Positions 43,884 through 55,692 of a DNA stretch of 64,000 nucleotides are shown here, one piece after another. The notes beneath the pieces are model-generated. The model was not told where the DNA came from, made no database searches, and was given only the letters and a program-made list of their open reading frames with translations. Source of the stretch: Triglochin maritima. Lineage: Eukaryota > Streptophyta > Magnoliopsida > Alismatales > Juncaginaceae. The DNA lies in contig OY821771.1 in assembly GCA_963682175.1 (NCBI GenBank), forward strand, positions 15,189,001-15,253,000, written 5' to 3'. A program made the position numbers and the translations under genes. Positions within the stretch are counted from its first letter, which is position 1, and each line of letters begins with the position of its first letter.

Positions 43884-46341
43884 ATTGTGAAGTCTAAAAC
43901 CGCAAGTGCACGACTGCATTGAAGTAGCGGCAAGTACGGGTTGTGTCCACGGAAAACTAGAGTGGGTCATTGTCAACCATACTCGAGTGGAAAAAGAAAA
44001 TGAAGATGAGTGAGTACATTGAACCTAGCTATGCTACGCTAATCGAGAAAGAAAATCCAATTCTACTAGTCACGTAGGAGGTGGAGAATGCATGAAAAAT
44101 GTAGATATATGACTCGTGTGTACAATTTAACTCCTAATGACATGAAGAACATACAAATCCATAATGACCACAACCCCAACTATGTCTCCACATGAATTAA
44201 GATTTAACACCATCATTAAAACATACAAGACATTAATCAGGATAAGGCCAACAAGATATAATGCCTCCACCTGTCACCCTAATCTCCTTACCCACATTAA
44301 TATTATCCTCACCTCATTATTCCCCATCAAGTAGGCCCACTAGCCAAAGCATGTGCTAAGAATCCATTAAGATGATTAACACATCAAAGGCAAGAGTAAG
44401 AACCCATCAAAATGGGTATGGAAATCATATGAAGCTCAAAGATAAAGATTAAACACACACACAAATCTAATTACATCCACACTTCACATCATCCTCCACC
44501 CCCAATGGGGATGGACTACACACTATTCATATCAATAACAAAGAAAAACAACATACAAAACATGATATCAAAACTTGATTAAAGAAGGAAATATTTCAAG
44601 GGCTTCCTCTCCACCCCCATCACTACACTACTAAAACAAGAAATAAAACCTACTCTAATGGGGAGAAGGGGCGGGGGCGTCTTCTTCGTTAACTAGGCGC
44701 AAAGGTGTCTGATTCAATGGATCAAACTCAAAGAGCTCGAAGTTGTAAAGAGTTTGGCAACAATTTTATAACGAAAGAAGAGTTTCCCATGTTGCGGTAT
44801 TAGAATCATGATCATCAATCCAAACCCTCCAACTAATAGGCTAGTGTGTGGCAACAAGGTCAAGAACCTCGTTATGCTTGCCCAACACATCACGCGAACA
44901 GAAAGTGAGTCTTTCACCCAAGATATCCTCTAGGGATCTCTCAATGCTCTCATCAGGTCTTATAAAAATATGGTTATTAGGGAGTTGCTGCTCTACCACA
45001 GGTGGATCCTTAAGGGGCACGACATTAAAGTCATTTGGCTGAATGGCCACGGGATAAAAAGATAAGGTACAATCTTGTGTCACCTCAAAAACAAGTTGGT
45101 CCATGTTATTCTCAATTTGGATTGAATCCCCCATCAAGTTGGGCCATCGTGGATTGACACCCTAAGTCCCTTACACTAACTAGGAGTTTGACTTTGAAAA
45201 ATTGTGCTTCAAATTTATGGATGTGGTCGTGAATCCTCATGTTGACAAGAAAGGCCACCATCCTCACGTTTACTTAATTGTTGTGCCAATTAACTCACTT
45301 GCATTCCACAGTTTGTGAGGAATTCATGTTGTACTTGATCAACTTTTGATTGGTTTGCATAAACGTTTATTCATTTTAATCTTATCCTCACCTCATCATT
45401 CTCCATCAAGTAGGCCCACTAGCCAAAGCATGTCATAAGTATCCATTATGACCATTAACACATCAAAGGTAAGAGTAGGAACCCATCAAAATGACTATGG
45501 AAATCATATGAAGCTCAAATATTAAGATTAAACACACCCACAAATCTAACTACGCCCACACTTCACATGAGTAGTCCACCCCTATTGGGGATGGACTACT
45601 CACTAATTCTATCAATAACAAAGAAAAACAACAACATAAAGGATATGAAATCAAAACTTGATTAAAGAATGAAAGATTTCAATGGTTTCCTCTCCACCTC
45701 TTCACTACACTACTAAAATAAGAAATAAAACCTACTCTAATGGGGAAAGGGAGGAAAGATCACAATAGTAGGGTTGCAACTCTATTTATAGAAGATTAGA
45801 TTATCTAAATTAATTTTGTTCGAAATCCGACAACTGAAAATCAGATATGAATGCTCCAGTGCTCTTATCCATATACCCGGCCCTCTAGAGAAATTTCAGG
45901 GATGGCGGATAAGGAGCAACTGCTACAGGGGGATAAAAATCCACTATTGGAGGATCCGATTGACCCGATCAGCCTGAAATTGGAAATACGTGTTAAGTTT
46001 GCTTTGAAGCACCTGGGGTGAAGCCCTGGTTGATTAGCTCGAGTCTCTTTGGTCTTAATTGTAGAATTTCTCCATAGGTTTTGAGATTAGACGTTTTGCA
46101 ACCAAAATATTTTCTTAACGATTAGGTCCCTCTGGGTTTTCAATTAGGTCTTTCTTGACTTGCAATCAGGTCCTTGGGTATTAGAAATAGGTGCAGAATG
46201 CTTCCAAATCATTTCTTTCTTCTTGCATGTTAGTCCTTTTTGCTTCATTTCTCTTCTTTATAACGTAAAATCTGAAATACATGCATCACAAACCCGAGCA
46301 GCACAAATGTGGAGGTAAAATAAAGGATATATAACATGAAT
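43884..46341 (-). mobile_element. Degraded family C-like element, internally deleted
   Basis: Read on the minus strand: the first part of an LTR (46341 to about 45365), a fragment of the gag-derived ORF (45150-44714), then the last part of an LTR (about 44660-43884, ending in CGGTTTTAGACTTC). The primer site, leader, 5' half of the ORF, 3' noncoding region and U3 of the second LTR are missing. Both LTR parts share the phrase CACATGAATTAAGATT or its relatives with 34880 and 62080. Confidence 0.7.
44714..45150 (-). pseudogene. Fragment of the gag-derived zinc-knuckle protein, C-terminal half
   Basis: The minus strand reads MMGDSIQIENNMDQLVFEVT, QDCTLSFYPVAIQPNDFNVV and LEDILGERLTFCSRDVLG, collinear with residues about 290-410 of the protein at 21579-23051. 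The zinc-knuckle half is absent. It is a third and oldest example of this ORF in the window, with a frame change near 44841. Confidence 0.8.
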
Positions 46342-46399
46342 ATACAAGCAATATTTGAACTTCACAAGTGCACATGACCAATAAAAAATTATGGGTGAG

Positions 46400-47400
46400 C
46401 AAAGGTCTAATAAGAGGACTTTACAAGTGTACACAAGCAAAAATCCCAAATATTTATGTGGTGTATGTAGATGACATTGATTCTATCTGACATGAAACTT
46501 GTTTAATCACCTCAAATGACCGATTGGGACACATTAGTATGTCTCAAGTACACAAATTATCTAAATATAATTTAGTATTAGGACTTCCAAAACTAGATTT
46601 CAAGAAAGATATGCTTTACGATTCTTGCCAATTTGAAAAATAATTTAAAAGCTCCTTTGAATCCTTGAATATGGTAACAACTTCAAAACCTTTAGAACTC
46701 TTGCACTTGGACATTTTTGGTCCATCAAGGACCGTGAGCCTTGGTGGAAAAGGTATGCATTTGTGATAGTTGATGATTCCACATGCTTTACTTGGGTTCT
46801 TTTCCTTGTAAATAAATTTGATGTCTTCAAAGTTTCAAAAGTTGTGTGAACGTATTCAAAGAAAAAAGAATTCCAACATTTTAAGGATTCGAAATGACCA
46901 TGGAGGACAGTTTGAAAATGAGTTTTCTCAAAGTTTTTCTGAACAACATGATATTGATCACAACTTCACTTTTCCTCGCACTCTTGAAAAAAATAAGGTT
47001 GTTGAGAGAAAAAATAGAACTCTCCAAAAGATGATAAGGATCATGCTTTCCGAAAAGGGTCTTCAAATTTTTTTTTGGTTTCAACACTGCATGTTATGTT
47101 TTAAATGGTGTTCTTATTCGACATATTTTGATGAAAACTCCCCTTGAACTATGACATAAAAAGGTTCCTAAATTTTTTTATTTCAAAGCTTTTGGTTCCA
47201 ATTGTTTTGTCCTCAACACTAAACACAATTTAGATAAATATATGCAAAATTTGATGAGACTATATTTCTAGACTATTCAAGTGGAAGTAAGGCATACATA
47301 ATTTATAACAAGAGAATTCATTGTGTGAATAATACACTTCATGTCAAGTTTGACGAGTTGGCACAAGTGGACAATTCTCCTCTTGACGATGACTACATAG
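46400..47400 (+). pseudogene. Copia-type pre-integrase and integrase remnant
   Basis: In several frames one reads the Gag-pre-integrase end (KLSKYNLVLGLPKLDF-like near 46550), then the integrase core: HLDIFGPSRTVSLGGKG near 46700, FVIVDDSTCFTWVLF near 46755 and RNDHGGQFENEFSQSFSEQH near 46890. PRTLEKNKVVERKNRTLQKM follows near 46975, then a stretch like YFKAFGSNCFVLNTKHNLDK near 47180. The DHGG and ERKNRTLQ boxes are diagnostic of Ty1/copia integrases. Multiple frameshifts and stops. Confidence 0.82.
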
Positions 47401-47556
47401 AGGCTATCCGAAATGTATATATCCTCACAAGACTCACCTTCTGAGACACACCAACGACCTTAAGAAACTCCACAAGAGGATATTGAGGAACTTCCCAGGG
47501 AATGGATTTACAAAAAGGATCATCTTTCATACCTAATAATAGGTAATGTATCTCGT

Positions 47557-47841
47557 GTGGAAGTAACACGATATAGGCTTCTTGTAGTATGTGGTTCTTA
47601 TACCTTTTTTCTCGCCAATGTTGTTTGGGTACAACCTTGGATGACACACATTGTTGAGAATTTGCAAGACTTAGGTTTTGTGTCGTGGGCTTCTTGTATC
47701 TATAATCACATCGTCGACTCTTTAGACTCTGCAAATTATAAGTTGGTTGAGTACGGCGAGGGTAGATGCAACAAGCCTCTTGGGCGCCTTAGCTCTTGTA
47801 CTGTGGTATTAATGGTATTTTTGTTCATCCCTATTCTTTAG
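47557..47841 (+). other. ORF of unknown origin, possible plant mobile domain fragment
   Basis: 94 aa open from a GTG, without a convincing start. YTFFLANVVWVQPWMTHIVE and FVSWASCIYNHIVDSL have a faint resemblance to the plant mobile domain (aminotransferase-like) of some transposons and host proteins. That is weak and may be chance. The remainder of 47401-47556 shows nothing. Confidence 0.25.
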
Positions 47842-48489
47842 ATTACAAATTTGTGTTTAAATTTAAATTTCTTAGATGGAAAGTATTGTTAACTTCTACT
47901 GTAAATAATTTGGTATCTTAGTACATCTGCATCATGGGTATTTATTTTATATGCATGGGTAGCTTGTTCAGTGAATAATTAGGAAGCTTAATGAAGCGTT
48001 GTGGGTAATTATTGTTATATGTACGGGTAACTTGTACATAGAATAATGTGGACTCTTAGTAAAGAGTTGTAGATATTATTACTAACATACAATTCTATAA
48101 TTTCTATTTCATGTTCTTGTCTGCCTTTTTTAGTATCTAAACATATCTAATGCGGGCACTACTACTAAGAAGATGGACTAAAAACACCTTTTACTATACA
48201 ATAAATTAAAGTTTTTATAGGAACCATACAACTGAAAACTAATTAACACTAAATAGATTAAAAATTACCTGTTAGACTTCATATGCGTGTCAGCCCGAGT
48301 TGGTTGGTAGAATACAAACCTAAACAAGTCATAAACATCACAAAAAGTGAGACAATACCAAGGACAAAAAGGTAAAAGGAAATTATACTCACCAAAAAAG
48401 AGTTTCGCAGAGCCCTCGGTTTGTATCTCAAAAAAAATTAACAAGTTGGGAAAAAATTTCTCTGGAATAATTCTACTATCTACTCACCA
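47842..48489. other. AT-rich interval without recognisable gene
   Basis: A phrase like GGGTA(A/T)TTATT...ATGGGTA(G/A)CTTGT repeats about three times between 47935 and 48080 with a period near 65-75 bp. Otherwise nothing recognised. Confidence 0.4.
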
Positions 48490-49011
48490 ATAAAAAAACT
48501 AGTGAGTTGGAAGAAAGTCTGCAGACCAATTTAAGGGGGGTTGGGATACTGAATCTCCAAGCACATTGTATTAGCCTCAAAAGCTCTGGGGTATTTTATT
48601 TGGAAAACAAGGTATCATTCGGTATATTGTCCACGGTAATTGCGTTCCATGGGATTATCTCCGAACTCATAAGCAAAGATTGCTTATCACCTTTCTTCAG
48701 ACATCTTATATAGTGGATCCTAACATTATGTAAATTTAGCAAGATTGAAATCAATGATGGTCAATTGACATAATTCTGGCACGATTGTTGCATGTTTGAT
48801 TACCCGTTAGCAGGGGGATGGGTAGACCACTACAGCAGATCTAAACATATTTGGATTTCCACTGCTTGTTTTTTAGTAGGAATCTTTTCTTTGCTTGATG
48901 GATAGAAAAAAGATTTTCAGGGGACCTGGATGAAGAGAACATAAATAGACCATATAGCGCATACATGCCATTCTCTCCGTCTAATTTGAGAGACATACGA
49001 GTATGGAAATT
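48490..49011 (+). pseudogene. LINE reverse transcriptase C-terminal remnant
   Basis: Readable in two frames as KKVCRPI, GGLGY or GGVGILNLQAHCISLKSS, then FYLENKV. This is the block after the reverse transcriptase of plant LINEs (usual form VCRPK..GGLGL..L). The reading runs to WKLNKN, where the foldback element enters, and resumes at 50022. Confidence 0.65.
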
Positions 49012-49021
49012 AAACAAAAAT

Positions 49022-50011
49022 GGGTTTTTTACTTGGGTACACCTTCAAAAGATGTCAATAACTAATTTACACCCGTGTTTTCCATATTTACTTGAGTATA
49101 CCTTATGTGTTGTATTTTTACTTGAATACGCCTTCTCCGTCAATGGGACCCACTCCGTCAGACTTCCGTAACGCCCCCGTCAAACTCTACAATCCTCAAG
49201 TAACTGATTTACACTTGTGTTTTCCATATTTACTTGAGTACAACTTACGTGTTGTGTTTTACTTGGGTACACCTTCCCGTCAGCCCTAAACTTTAACATT
49301 TGATGAGTGTGACTTGGTTTTAATTGAGGTTAATGTATTTAGTGAATGTATTGATTGAATGTAAGTGTGACTTGAGTTTAAATGATGTGCATGTATTGAT
49401 CTAGGATTGATTTGTGTTCTATGACTATGGTGCTTAGATGTTAGATTGATTTATGCTTACATCTCAGATTGATCTGTGCTTAGATCTATGAATTTCTCAT
49501 GTTAAAGTTTACGGTTTAAATTATATATAGAAATCGTTATATCATTACATGTATTTCTCAGATTGATACAACACGTAAAAATATATGCATTTCTCATATT
49601 GATTTGTTTAGGGTTTAAAAACATATGCATTTCTCAAATTAATTTGTGCATTTCTCAAGCCACACCCATATTCAATCAATACATTCACTTAATATATTGA
49701 CATCAATTAAAACCAAGTCACACTCACCAAATGTTAAAGTTTAGGGTTGACGGGGAAGGTGTACCTAAGTAAAAACACAACACATAAAGCGTACTCAAGT
49801 AAATATGAAAAATACAGGTGTAAATCAGTTACTTGAGGATTGTAGAGTTTGACGGGGGCATTACGGAGGTCTGGCGGAGTGGGTCCCATTGACGGGGAAG
49901 ATGTACCCAAGTAAAAATACAACACATAAGGCGTACTCAATTAAATATGGAAAACACAGGTGTAAATTAGTTATTGGTATTTTTTGAAGGTGTAACAAAG
50001 TAAAAAAACCC
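49022..50011. mobile_element. Mutator-like foldback element (non-autonomous)
   Basis: 990 bp. The left arm (49022-about 49361) and right arm (about 49670-50011) are inverted copies of each other over roughly 340 bp, leaving a loop of about 310 bp. The ends are GGGTTTTTTACTTGGGTACACC-like. A perfect 10-bp target duplication, AAACAAAAAT, flanks it (49012-49021 and 50012-50021). Each arm holds two diverged copies of a block with TTTCCATATTTACTTGAGTA, and a GC-rich block around TTTGACGGGGGC. No transposase. The long arms and 10-bp duplication fit a Mutator-like element. It sits inside LINE coding sequence. Confidence 0.88.
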
Positions 50012-50021
50012 AAACAAAAAT

Positions 50022-50604
50022 AAGGAATTTAGAGCTAGAGATGTTTATCGTCTGTTGACTGATGGACTAAGATACTCGCTGCTTTCTCTAATTTGGAAGT
50101 CTTAATGTCCACAAAGGTTAAACTTTGAATTAGCCTCTATTTGAAAACAAAATCGCTGAATACCCATGATGTGAATGAAAGTTTGCCGAAGGTATTAATG
50201 TAGACCAAGCTTGTCCAATGTGCAGTTTGGAAATGAAACCATCGGGCATCTTTTTTTTACTTGTTTTGCCGAGAACGTTTGGGATTTAGCAAGTCATAGA
50301 GACCTTAATCTTTAATGAGTAAATAACATTCCTTTTTAGTAATAATTCAAAATTAATCTTCATTTAGGGGTTGCTGATTGGAATGCTTAAATTACTGGTT
50401 TTTTGTGGTCTATTTGGCTTGAGTTTAGTAACCGTATTTTCAGAACTTTCTAGTTCTGGCTAGTAATGAATAATGCTTTTACTTGGTTTTATCATGGATA
50501 GACACGAAGAGAATGGAAGAATCGCTAGGCAAGAGAATAGATAGACAGAAAGTGAAAGTGTTGAAAGAGCAAGAGTGGAGCTTTAGAGGGTTGATTTCGT
50601 AGCC
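50022..50604 (+). pseudogene. LINE C-terminal zinc-binding reverse transcriptase region (zf-RVT)
   Basis: KEFRARDVYRLLTDGLRYS continues the reading from before the foldback element. Next come KVKL.ISLYLKTKS-like and then ETIGHLFFTCFAENVWDLA, the usual end of the zf-RVT domain (HLFF.C.FA..VW). Stops and frame changes are frequent. The chromovirus is inserted just downstream, at 50609/60432. Confidence 0.72.
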
Positions 50605-50609
50605 AAACC

Positions 50610-52341
50610 TGTAACGTCCCGAAACAGCGGAAAATTTAAAACTTTTAAAAGATACATGATTCAAACACAGGGGTCGTTACCAAACCACAAATCATATATA
50701 TATATAGTGGTAATCGTATGATACAGGAGTCAAAATATGATCATAACAACAAAAGATATACAATAGATACAAGTGTAATCATCAACCTCGAAACTACAAT
50801 AGATGATTACAGGATCAGGTCCAAGTGCTCCCACCCTTTGTCACCACCTCCTATAGATGCTAACGATCTAAAATACAACCATAAACTATGCCAAACTCCT
50901 AAATATGAATAGAACACATATATGAGACATGATATGAAAATGCAATAAAAAGATCTCAACCGCCACCGTCCAACTGGGTTCTCGGGAACTCTCTCCCAAC
51001 CACAGTCGACGTGCTCACAAGGCACCACCAGAAAACCATCGACCACGGGTCTCAAGGGTCCTCTCACCCCAACCTCACAATCACACGTGCACACAAGGCA
51101 CTGCCGGGAAACCATCGGCCATGGGTCTCAAGGGTCCTCTCAACCCAACCCCACATTCACACGTGCACACAAGCCACTGCCGGAAAACCATCGTCCATAC
51201 CAAACAGATACGTGCACACAAGGCACTACTCCTCAGAGCCACAACCATGATCTCTCTCAGGCCGGAATGTTCGTACCATCGCCCCAAAAAGGTCGGAGAC
51301 CCATTGCCCTCGAGGCAAATCCAAACCACAACAACACAAGCAACATATGCAAAACTGGGCAGAAGCGGTCGACCGAAACCCCACAATTATTCCGAATAAA
51401 ACCGGAATAACCACCAACCGGTCGAATAGCAAAGGGGACCCGTTTGACTGAAAACCACTAGGAAAAAACCTCTTGTCGCACAAAATGCACAAACGGTCAA
51501 ACTTAACAGAACGACGGTCTACCAGAAAAGAGCAGTAAAATCCGGTCAGGAATAAATTGCACCGGTCGACCGAAATGACATCAAAGGTCGAACAAACTTT
51601 AAGTTGACTTATGTTATCGGTCCAACGAGATCTCGGGGCGGTCGACTGTTTTGTGGTCTACACCCCCAACCGACATAAAACAGTGTTTCGTTCGAATGGC
51701 AAAGGGGACACAGTCGACCGAATACACCCAGACCTTGCCTAACATGCTTGACCGGTCAACCGCACGAAGCATCGTTCGGCCAGTGCAAGGCAGGCTCCCC
51801 AAAATCACACCAACAACGGTCGACCGATCCACCATTCGGTCGACCGAACACAACAGAAAACTGTTGAACTGAGGTCCGACGAGCCATTCAGCCTACCGTC
51901 GACCGCTCCAATACCCACACTAACTAAGGTGAGCGTAAAAGCAAGCTTGACATACCTTTAAGGCTTGAAGAAGCTTTTGAAGATCGATCACGAACGTTTC
52001 CACGCGAACTCCTTTCTTCTCCGGCGAAACCCAACCTAGAACCCGATCACCGCGAACTCCGGCCACTGTCTGAGCTCCTCTCAGCCTCGCCAAATCCACG
52101 CCCAACCGGAACTTCTGGCTTGCCTAAGGAAGAGAGAGTGAGAGAGTGAATGCGCGGGTGAGAGATTGAGAAAAGATAGATAGATAGAGATAGATAGATA
52201 GATAGATAGATATATATATATATAGAGAGAGAGAAACCATTATACTCTTCTCCTCAACCCATCTCAGCCGTCCAATCTAATCCTCCTCTAATTCACCACC
52301 TAAACACAAATAAATCATTAAGAAAGGGTTAGGACATAACA
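50610..52341 (-). repeat. 3' LTR of the chromovirus
   Basis: 1732 bp; plus-strand ends TGTAACGTCCCG and GGACATAACA. It contains CGGTCGACCG-type motifs between about 51366 and 51905, including the pair 51817/51837, and a GATA/TA/GA microsatellite at 52178-52232. A segment of about 200 bp (50819-51021) is missing from the 5' LTR. Confidence 0.93.
52178..52232. repeat. Microsatellite (GATA)n-(TA)n-(GA)n
   Basis: Compound simple repeat inside the 3' LTR. The 5' LTR has only a GA run at the corresponding place (60291-60319). Confidence 0.9.
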
Positions 52342-52435
52342 ATCCACCCACCTTAAAGAATTTTGTCTTCGAAATTAGAACCAAATCTGTAACAAACAAC
52401 TCCGGATACTTCTTCCGGATCTCCTCTACGATCTC

Positions 52436-52765
52436 CTAAGTGGCCTCACGTTCAGAATGGTGCTGCCACCTGACCTTTACCATCGGGTTGGTTCTCCACT
52501 TGTGCTGGTGCTCCATCCGATCCACAATTTCCATTGGTCTCTCCTCAAGAGATAAGTCCTGACTGATCTCAGGAACGCCGATCTCAATCACGTGCGACGG
52601 ATCGGCAACGTACTTCCTCAACATAGAAACGTGGAAAACATTGTGAAGGCCCAAAAACTGAGGCGACAAAGCAACGCGGTAGGCGACCTGTCCAACTCGA
52701 TCAAGAACCTCGAATGGTCGGACGTACCTCGAACTGAGCTTCCCCTTCTTCCGGAATCTCATCAC
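52436..52765 (-). pseudogene. Integrase C-terminus and chromodomain of the chromovirus
   Basis: The minus-strand protein runs FRKKGKLSSRYVRPFEVLDR (GPY/F-like module), LGLHNVFHVSMLRKY, and then a chromodomain-like end, PMEIVDRMEHQHKWRTNPM and VKVRWQHHSEREAT. The chromodomain targets integration to marked chromatin in this lineage. A TAG at 52436-52438 stands where Trp is expected (usual form EATWE). The frame then reads EIVEEIRKKYPELF to the true end. Confidence 0.88.
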
Positions 52766-53909
52766 TCCACGTACTGGTGAAATCTCAGGAATACGTGATC
52801 ACCCACCTCAAACCTCAACTCTCGCCTACGCCTATCTGCGTAACTCTTCTGTCTGCTCTAAGTTGTCGCTAACCTCTGTCTGATTACACCGACTTTCTCA
52901 GCATACATCTGAGAAATCTCTGGCCCAACCAACTGTCTCTCGCCTACGTTACTCCAGCATACCGGTGATCTAGAAGGCCGACCTTATAGAGTCTCGTACG
53001 GTGCCTTTCCAATGCTCGAATGGTAGCTGTTGTTGTAGGCAAACTCGATCAACGACAAGTGCTCATCCCAATGTCCTGTCCAATCCAGAGTACACACTCT
53101 CAACATATGACTGCCCGTCTGTCTGCGGATGGAAAGTTGTGTTGAACTTCAACTGACTCCCCAAAGCCTTCTGCAGAGTACCCAAAATCGGGAGGTGAAC
53201 CTCGGATCTCGATCAGAGATAATACTCACTGGCACTCCGTGTAATCAGACTATCTCCTCAATGTACATCCTCGTTAGGCCCTCCAAAGGTAAAGTGGTCC
53301 TAATAGACAGAAAATGCGCTGACTTGGTCAGTCGATCAACTATAACCCAAATCGCATTGTTTGATCTCCTCGTCTTCGGCAACCCAGTGACGAAATCCAT
53401 CGTCATGTGCTACCACTTCCATTCTGCCATATCTATACTCTACAACTGGCATGTTGGTCGCTGGTTCTCAATCTTTACCTACTCCTGGACACAAAGTCGG
53501 CTATGTCTCGCTTCATCCCTTTCCACCAAAAATTCCAATGCATGTCTTTATACATCTTCGTACTCCTCGGATGAATGAAATATTTGGCTCTATGTGCCTC
53601 CTCCATGATATCATCTCTCAGATCACCTGCTCTCGGCACCCAGATCCGACCCCTGAATCTCAGGCCACCATATAGTCCCACACTGAAATCAGACACGTCT
53701 TTAGCAACCAACTGCATCAGACTGGCTAGATCTTCATCTGCTCTCTGAGCCTGCACAACTCGCGAGACGGTCTGTGGTTCCACCCGAAGCCCAGCAATCA
53801 CTGCCCCCTCGGTGTCCTCCATGAACGATCTCCACTCTGACAAGGCCTCAAGCAACATCCACTCCTGAATGCATAAACTAGCAGCTGACAACTCCACCTT
53901 CCTACTCAA
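52766..53909 (-). pseudogene. Chromovirus integrase zinc-finger and core
   Basis: 53909-53475 is open, with the zinc-binding region EEAHRAKYFIHPRSTKMYKD and FWWKGMKRDIADFVSR. The two His are present, but the first Cys position reads Ser and a stop follows. The catalytic core is readable with breaks: TMDFVTGLPKTRRSNNAIWV (first Asp) near 53400, DRLTKSAHFL near 53325, SDRDPRFTS near 53210 (second Asp), LSLIEFAYNNSYHSSIG near 53030 (Glu). Confidence 0.82.
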
Positions 53910-54054
53910 GGCATTTGCAACTGAATTCTCCTTCCCAAAATGATACGAAATGGTGAAGTCGTAATCCTTGATAAACTCGAGTCATATGTGTTGTCTCATA
54001 TTCAGCTCTTTCGGCGAAAACAGATACTTTAGGCTCTGATGATCTTTAAAGATC

Positions 54055-54294
54055 TCAAACTGCTCTCCAAGTCTTCAGCACGTGAACCACCGCGGCAAAC
54101 TCCAAATCATGGGTGGGGTAGTTCTTCTCGTGTACCTTCAACTTTCTTGAAGCGTACGCCACTACCTTCCTGTGTTGTATTAGAACACAACCCAACCCAA
54201 TTCCTGACACGTCATTGTATATCACGTAGCCCCCGATGCGATCGTGAGTCGTCTCTTTTGCTCCAGAAAGCTTTACTTGCACTTCTGGGACCAA
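54055..54294 (-). pseudogene. Chromovirus RNase H domain
   Basis: The minus strand gives [38 protein letters not shown] and [14 protein letters not shown], the first two thirds of the gypsy RNase H. DVS stands where DAS is usual. A short gap with frame changes separates it from reverse transcriptase upstream and integrase downstream. Confidence 0.85.
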
Positions 54295-54455
54295 ACAAAC
54301 CTGACACCTTTTGCATCAACGCCGTCAGTGGAGAAGTAAGTCTGGAAAGTCCAGAATAAAGCGATGACAATAACCTGCTAAACCCACAAAACTCCTGATC
54401 TCCGATACGTTAGTCAGAGCTCTCCATTGAGTCACAACCTCAACCTTCACTGGAT

Positions 54456-54962
54456 CTACTGATATCCCGTCTGCTGACACCACATGTCCCAGAAAGGCCA
54501 CCTGATCCTTAAATGCTCCCGATGCTGCTCTCTGTCGGGTGAGTATACCAAAATATCATCCACGAAGACAATCACAAAGCTATTGAGATACAGATGAAAA
54601 GTCTGATTCATCAGATCCATGAACGTTGCAGGTGTATTCGTCACCCCAAACGGCATCATTAAGAACTCGTAATGCCCGTACCTCGTCCTGAATACTGTCT
54701 TCTGGATATCTGCCTCTCTGATCCTCAACTGATGATAACCGGATCGCAGATCAATCTTCGAGAACACCTTTGCTGACTGCAACTGATCGAAAAGGTCCTT
54801 GATCCTAGGTAAAGGATATTGATTCCTAACTATAACCTTATTCAACATCCTGTAGTCAATACACATCCTCAACAAGCCATCCCTCTTCTTCACAAAGAGC
54901 ACTGGAGCTCCCCAAGGTGAGACACTGGGTCTAATTAAGCATTTATCCAGAAGATCCTGCAA
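54456..54962 (-). pseudogene. Chromovirus reverse transcriptase
   Basis: Open for 168 codons. Blocks are [75 protein letters not shown] and the catalytic [13 protein letters not shown]. The YVDD-type box is FVDD. The last part (after about 54545) shifts out of frame, and the thumb is readable only in pieces up to about 54370. Confidence 0.9.
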
Positions 54963-55089
54963 CTACTTTTTCAACTCTGCTAACTCAGCAGGCGTCATTC
55001 TATATGGAGCCGTCGACTATGCTGTAGTCCCAGCTACCAAGTCGATACCAAACTCGATCTCTCTATGGGGTGGCAGACCGGTAATCTCA

Positions 55090-55620
55090 TCAGAAAAACA
55101 CCTCTGGAAAATCCTGAACAATCTCGATGTCCTCCAACTTCTTCATCTCTAGATCTAGCACCACAAGAGTGGCTATAAAAGCCCTACAACCCTGATGGAT
55201 CATCTTCTGTGTCCTCACTGCTGACACCGCAACCCAATCTCCTCTGTCTTTCGTCTCCCTGATCAGCAAATCAGGAAGATCCTTCCTCGAAATCAAAATT
55301 TTCTTTTCTCCGCACAAGAATCGAACATTATACTGGGACAACCAATCCATCACAAGTATGACATTGAAGTCTACCATCGGTAACAAGACCATGTCTGCCG
55401 GGAACTCTTGGTCTCCCGAAACAACCGTGGCGCCGGGGAGAAAGCTCCCCACAATGCCCACCAAACCCAGGGGTGTGCTGACTTCCAAAGTGGTAGTCAA
55501 CATCGCAGGGGTACGACATAACACGCTAGCAAACTGCTCAGAGATGAACGAGTGTGTGGCCCCCGTAGTCGAAAAGCACTCTAGCTATCAGACCACCACA
55601 CTGGCATCTCTATCCTCCTC
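55090..55620 (-). pseudogene. Chromovirus aspartic protease region
   Basis: The active-site neighbourhood is split over two frames: VLFDYGG in one, STTGATHSFISEQFASVLC in the next, so a one-base shift sits at the catalytic D-S/T-G itself (near 55585). Downstream 55524-55090 is open with FPADMVLLPMVDFNVILVMD and WLSQYNVRF, typical of this lineage, ending before the reverse transcriptase linker (IVQDFPEVFF). Confidence 0.82.
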
Positions 55621-55692
55621 TGCCTGGATGGTGAAAACACGACCGACACTTTTGCCCTGCTGAGAGGGTGCAACAGGTGGACTCGTGCTCGT

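Noticed and set aside
50807..51492. Several 80-107-codon ORFs on both strands of the chromovirus LTR
   Set aside because: GC-rich LTR sequence without stops by chance. Both strands and all frames are similarly open, and the 5' LTR copy differs by indels.
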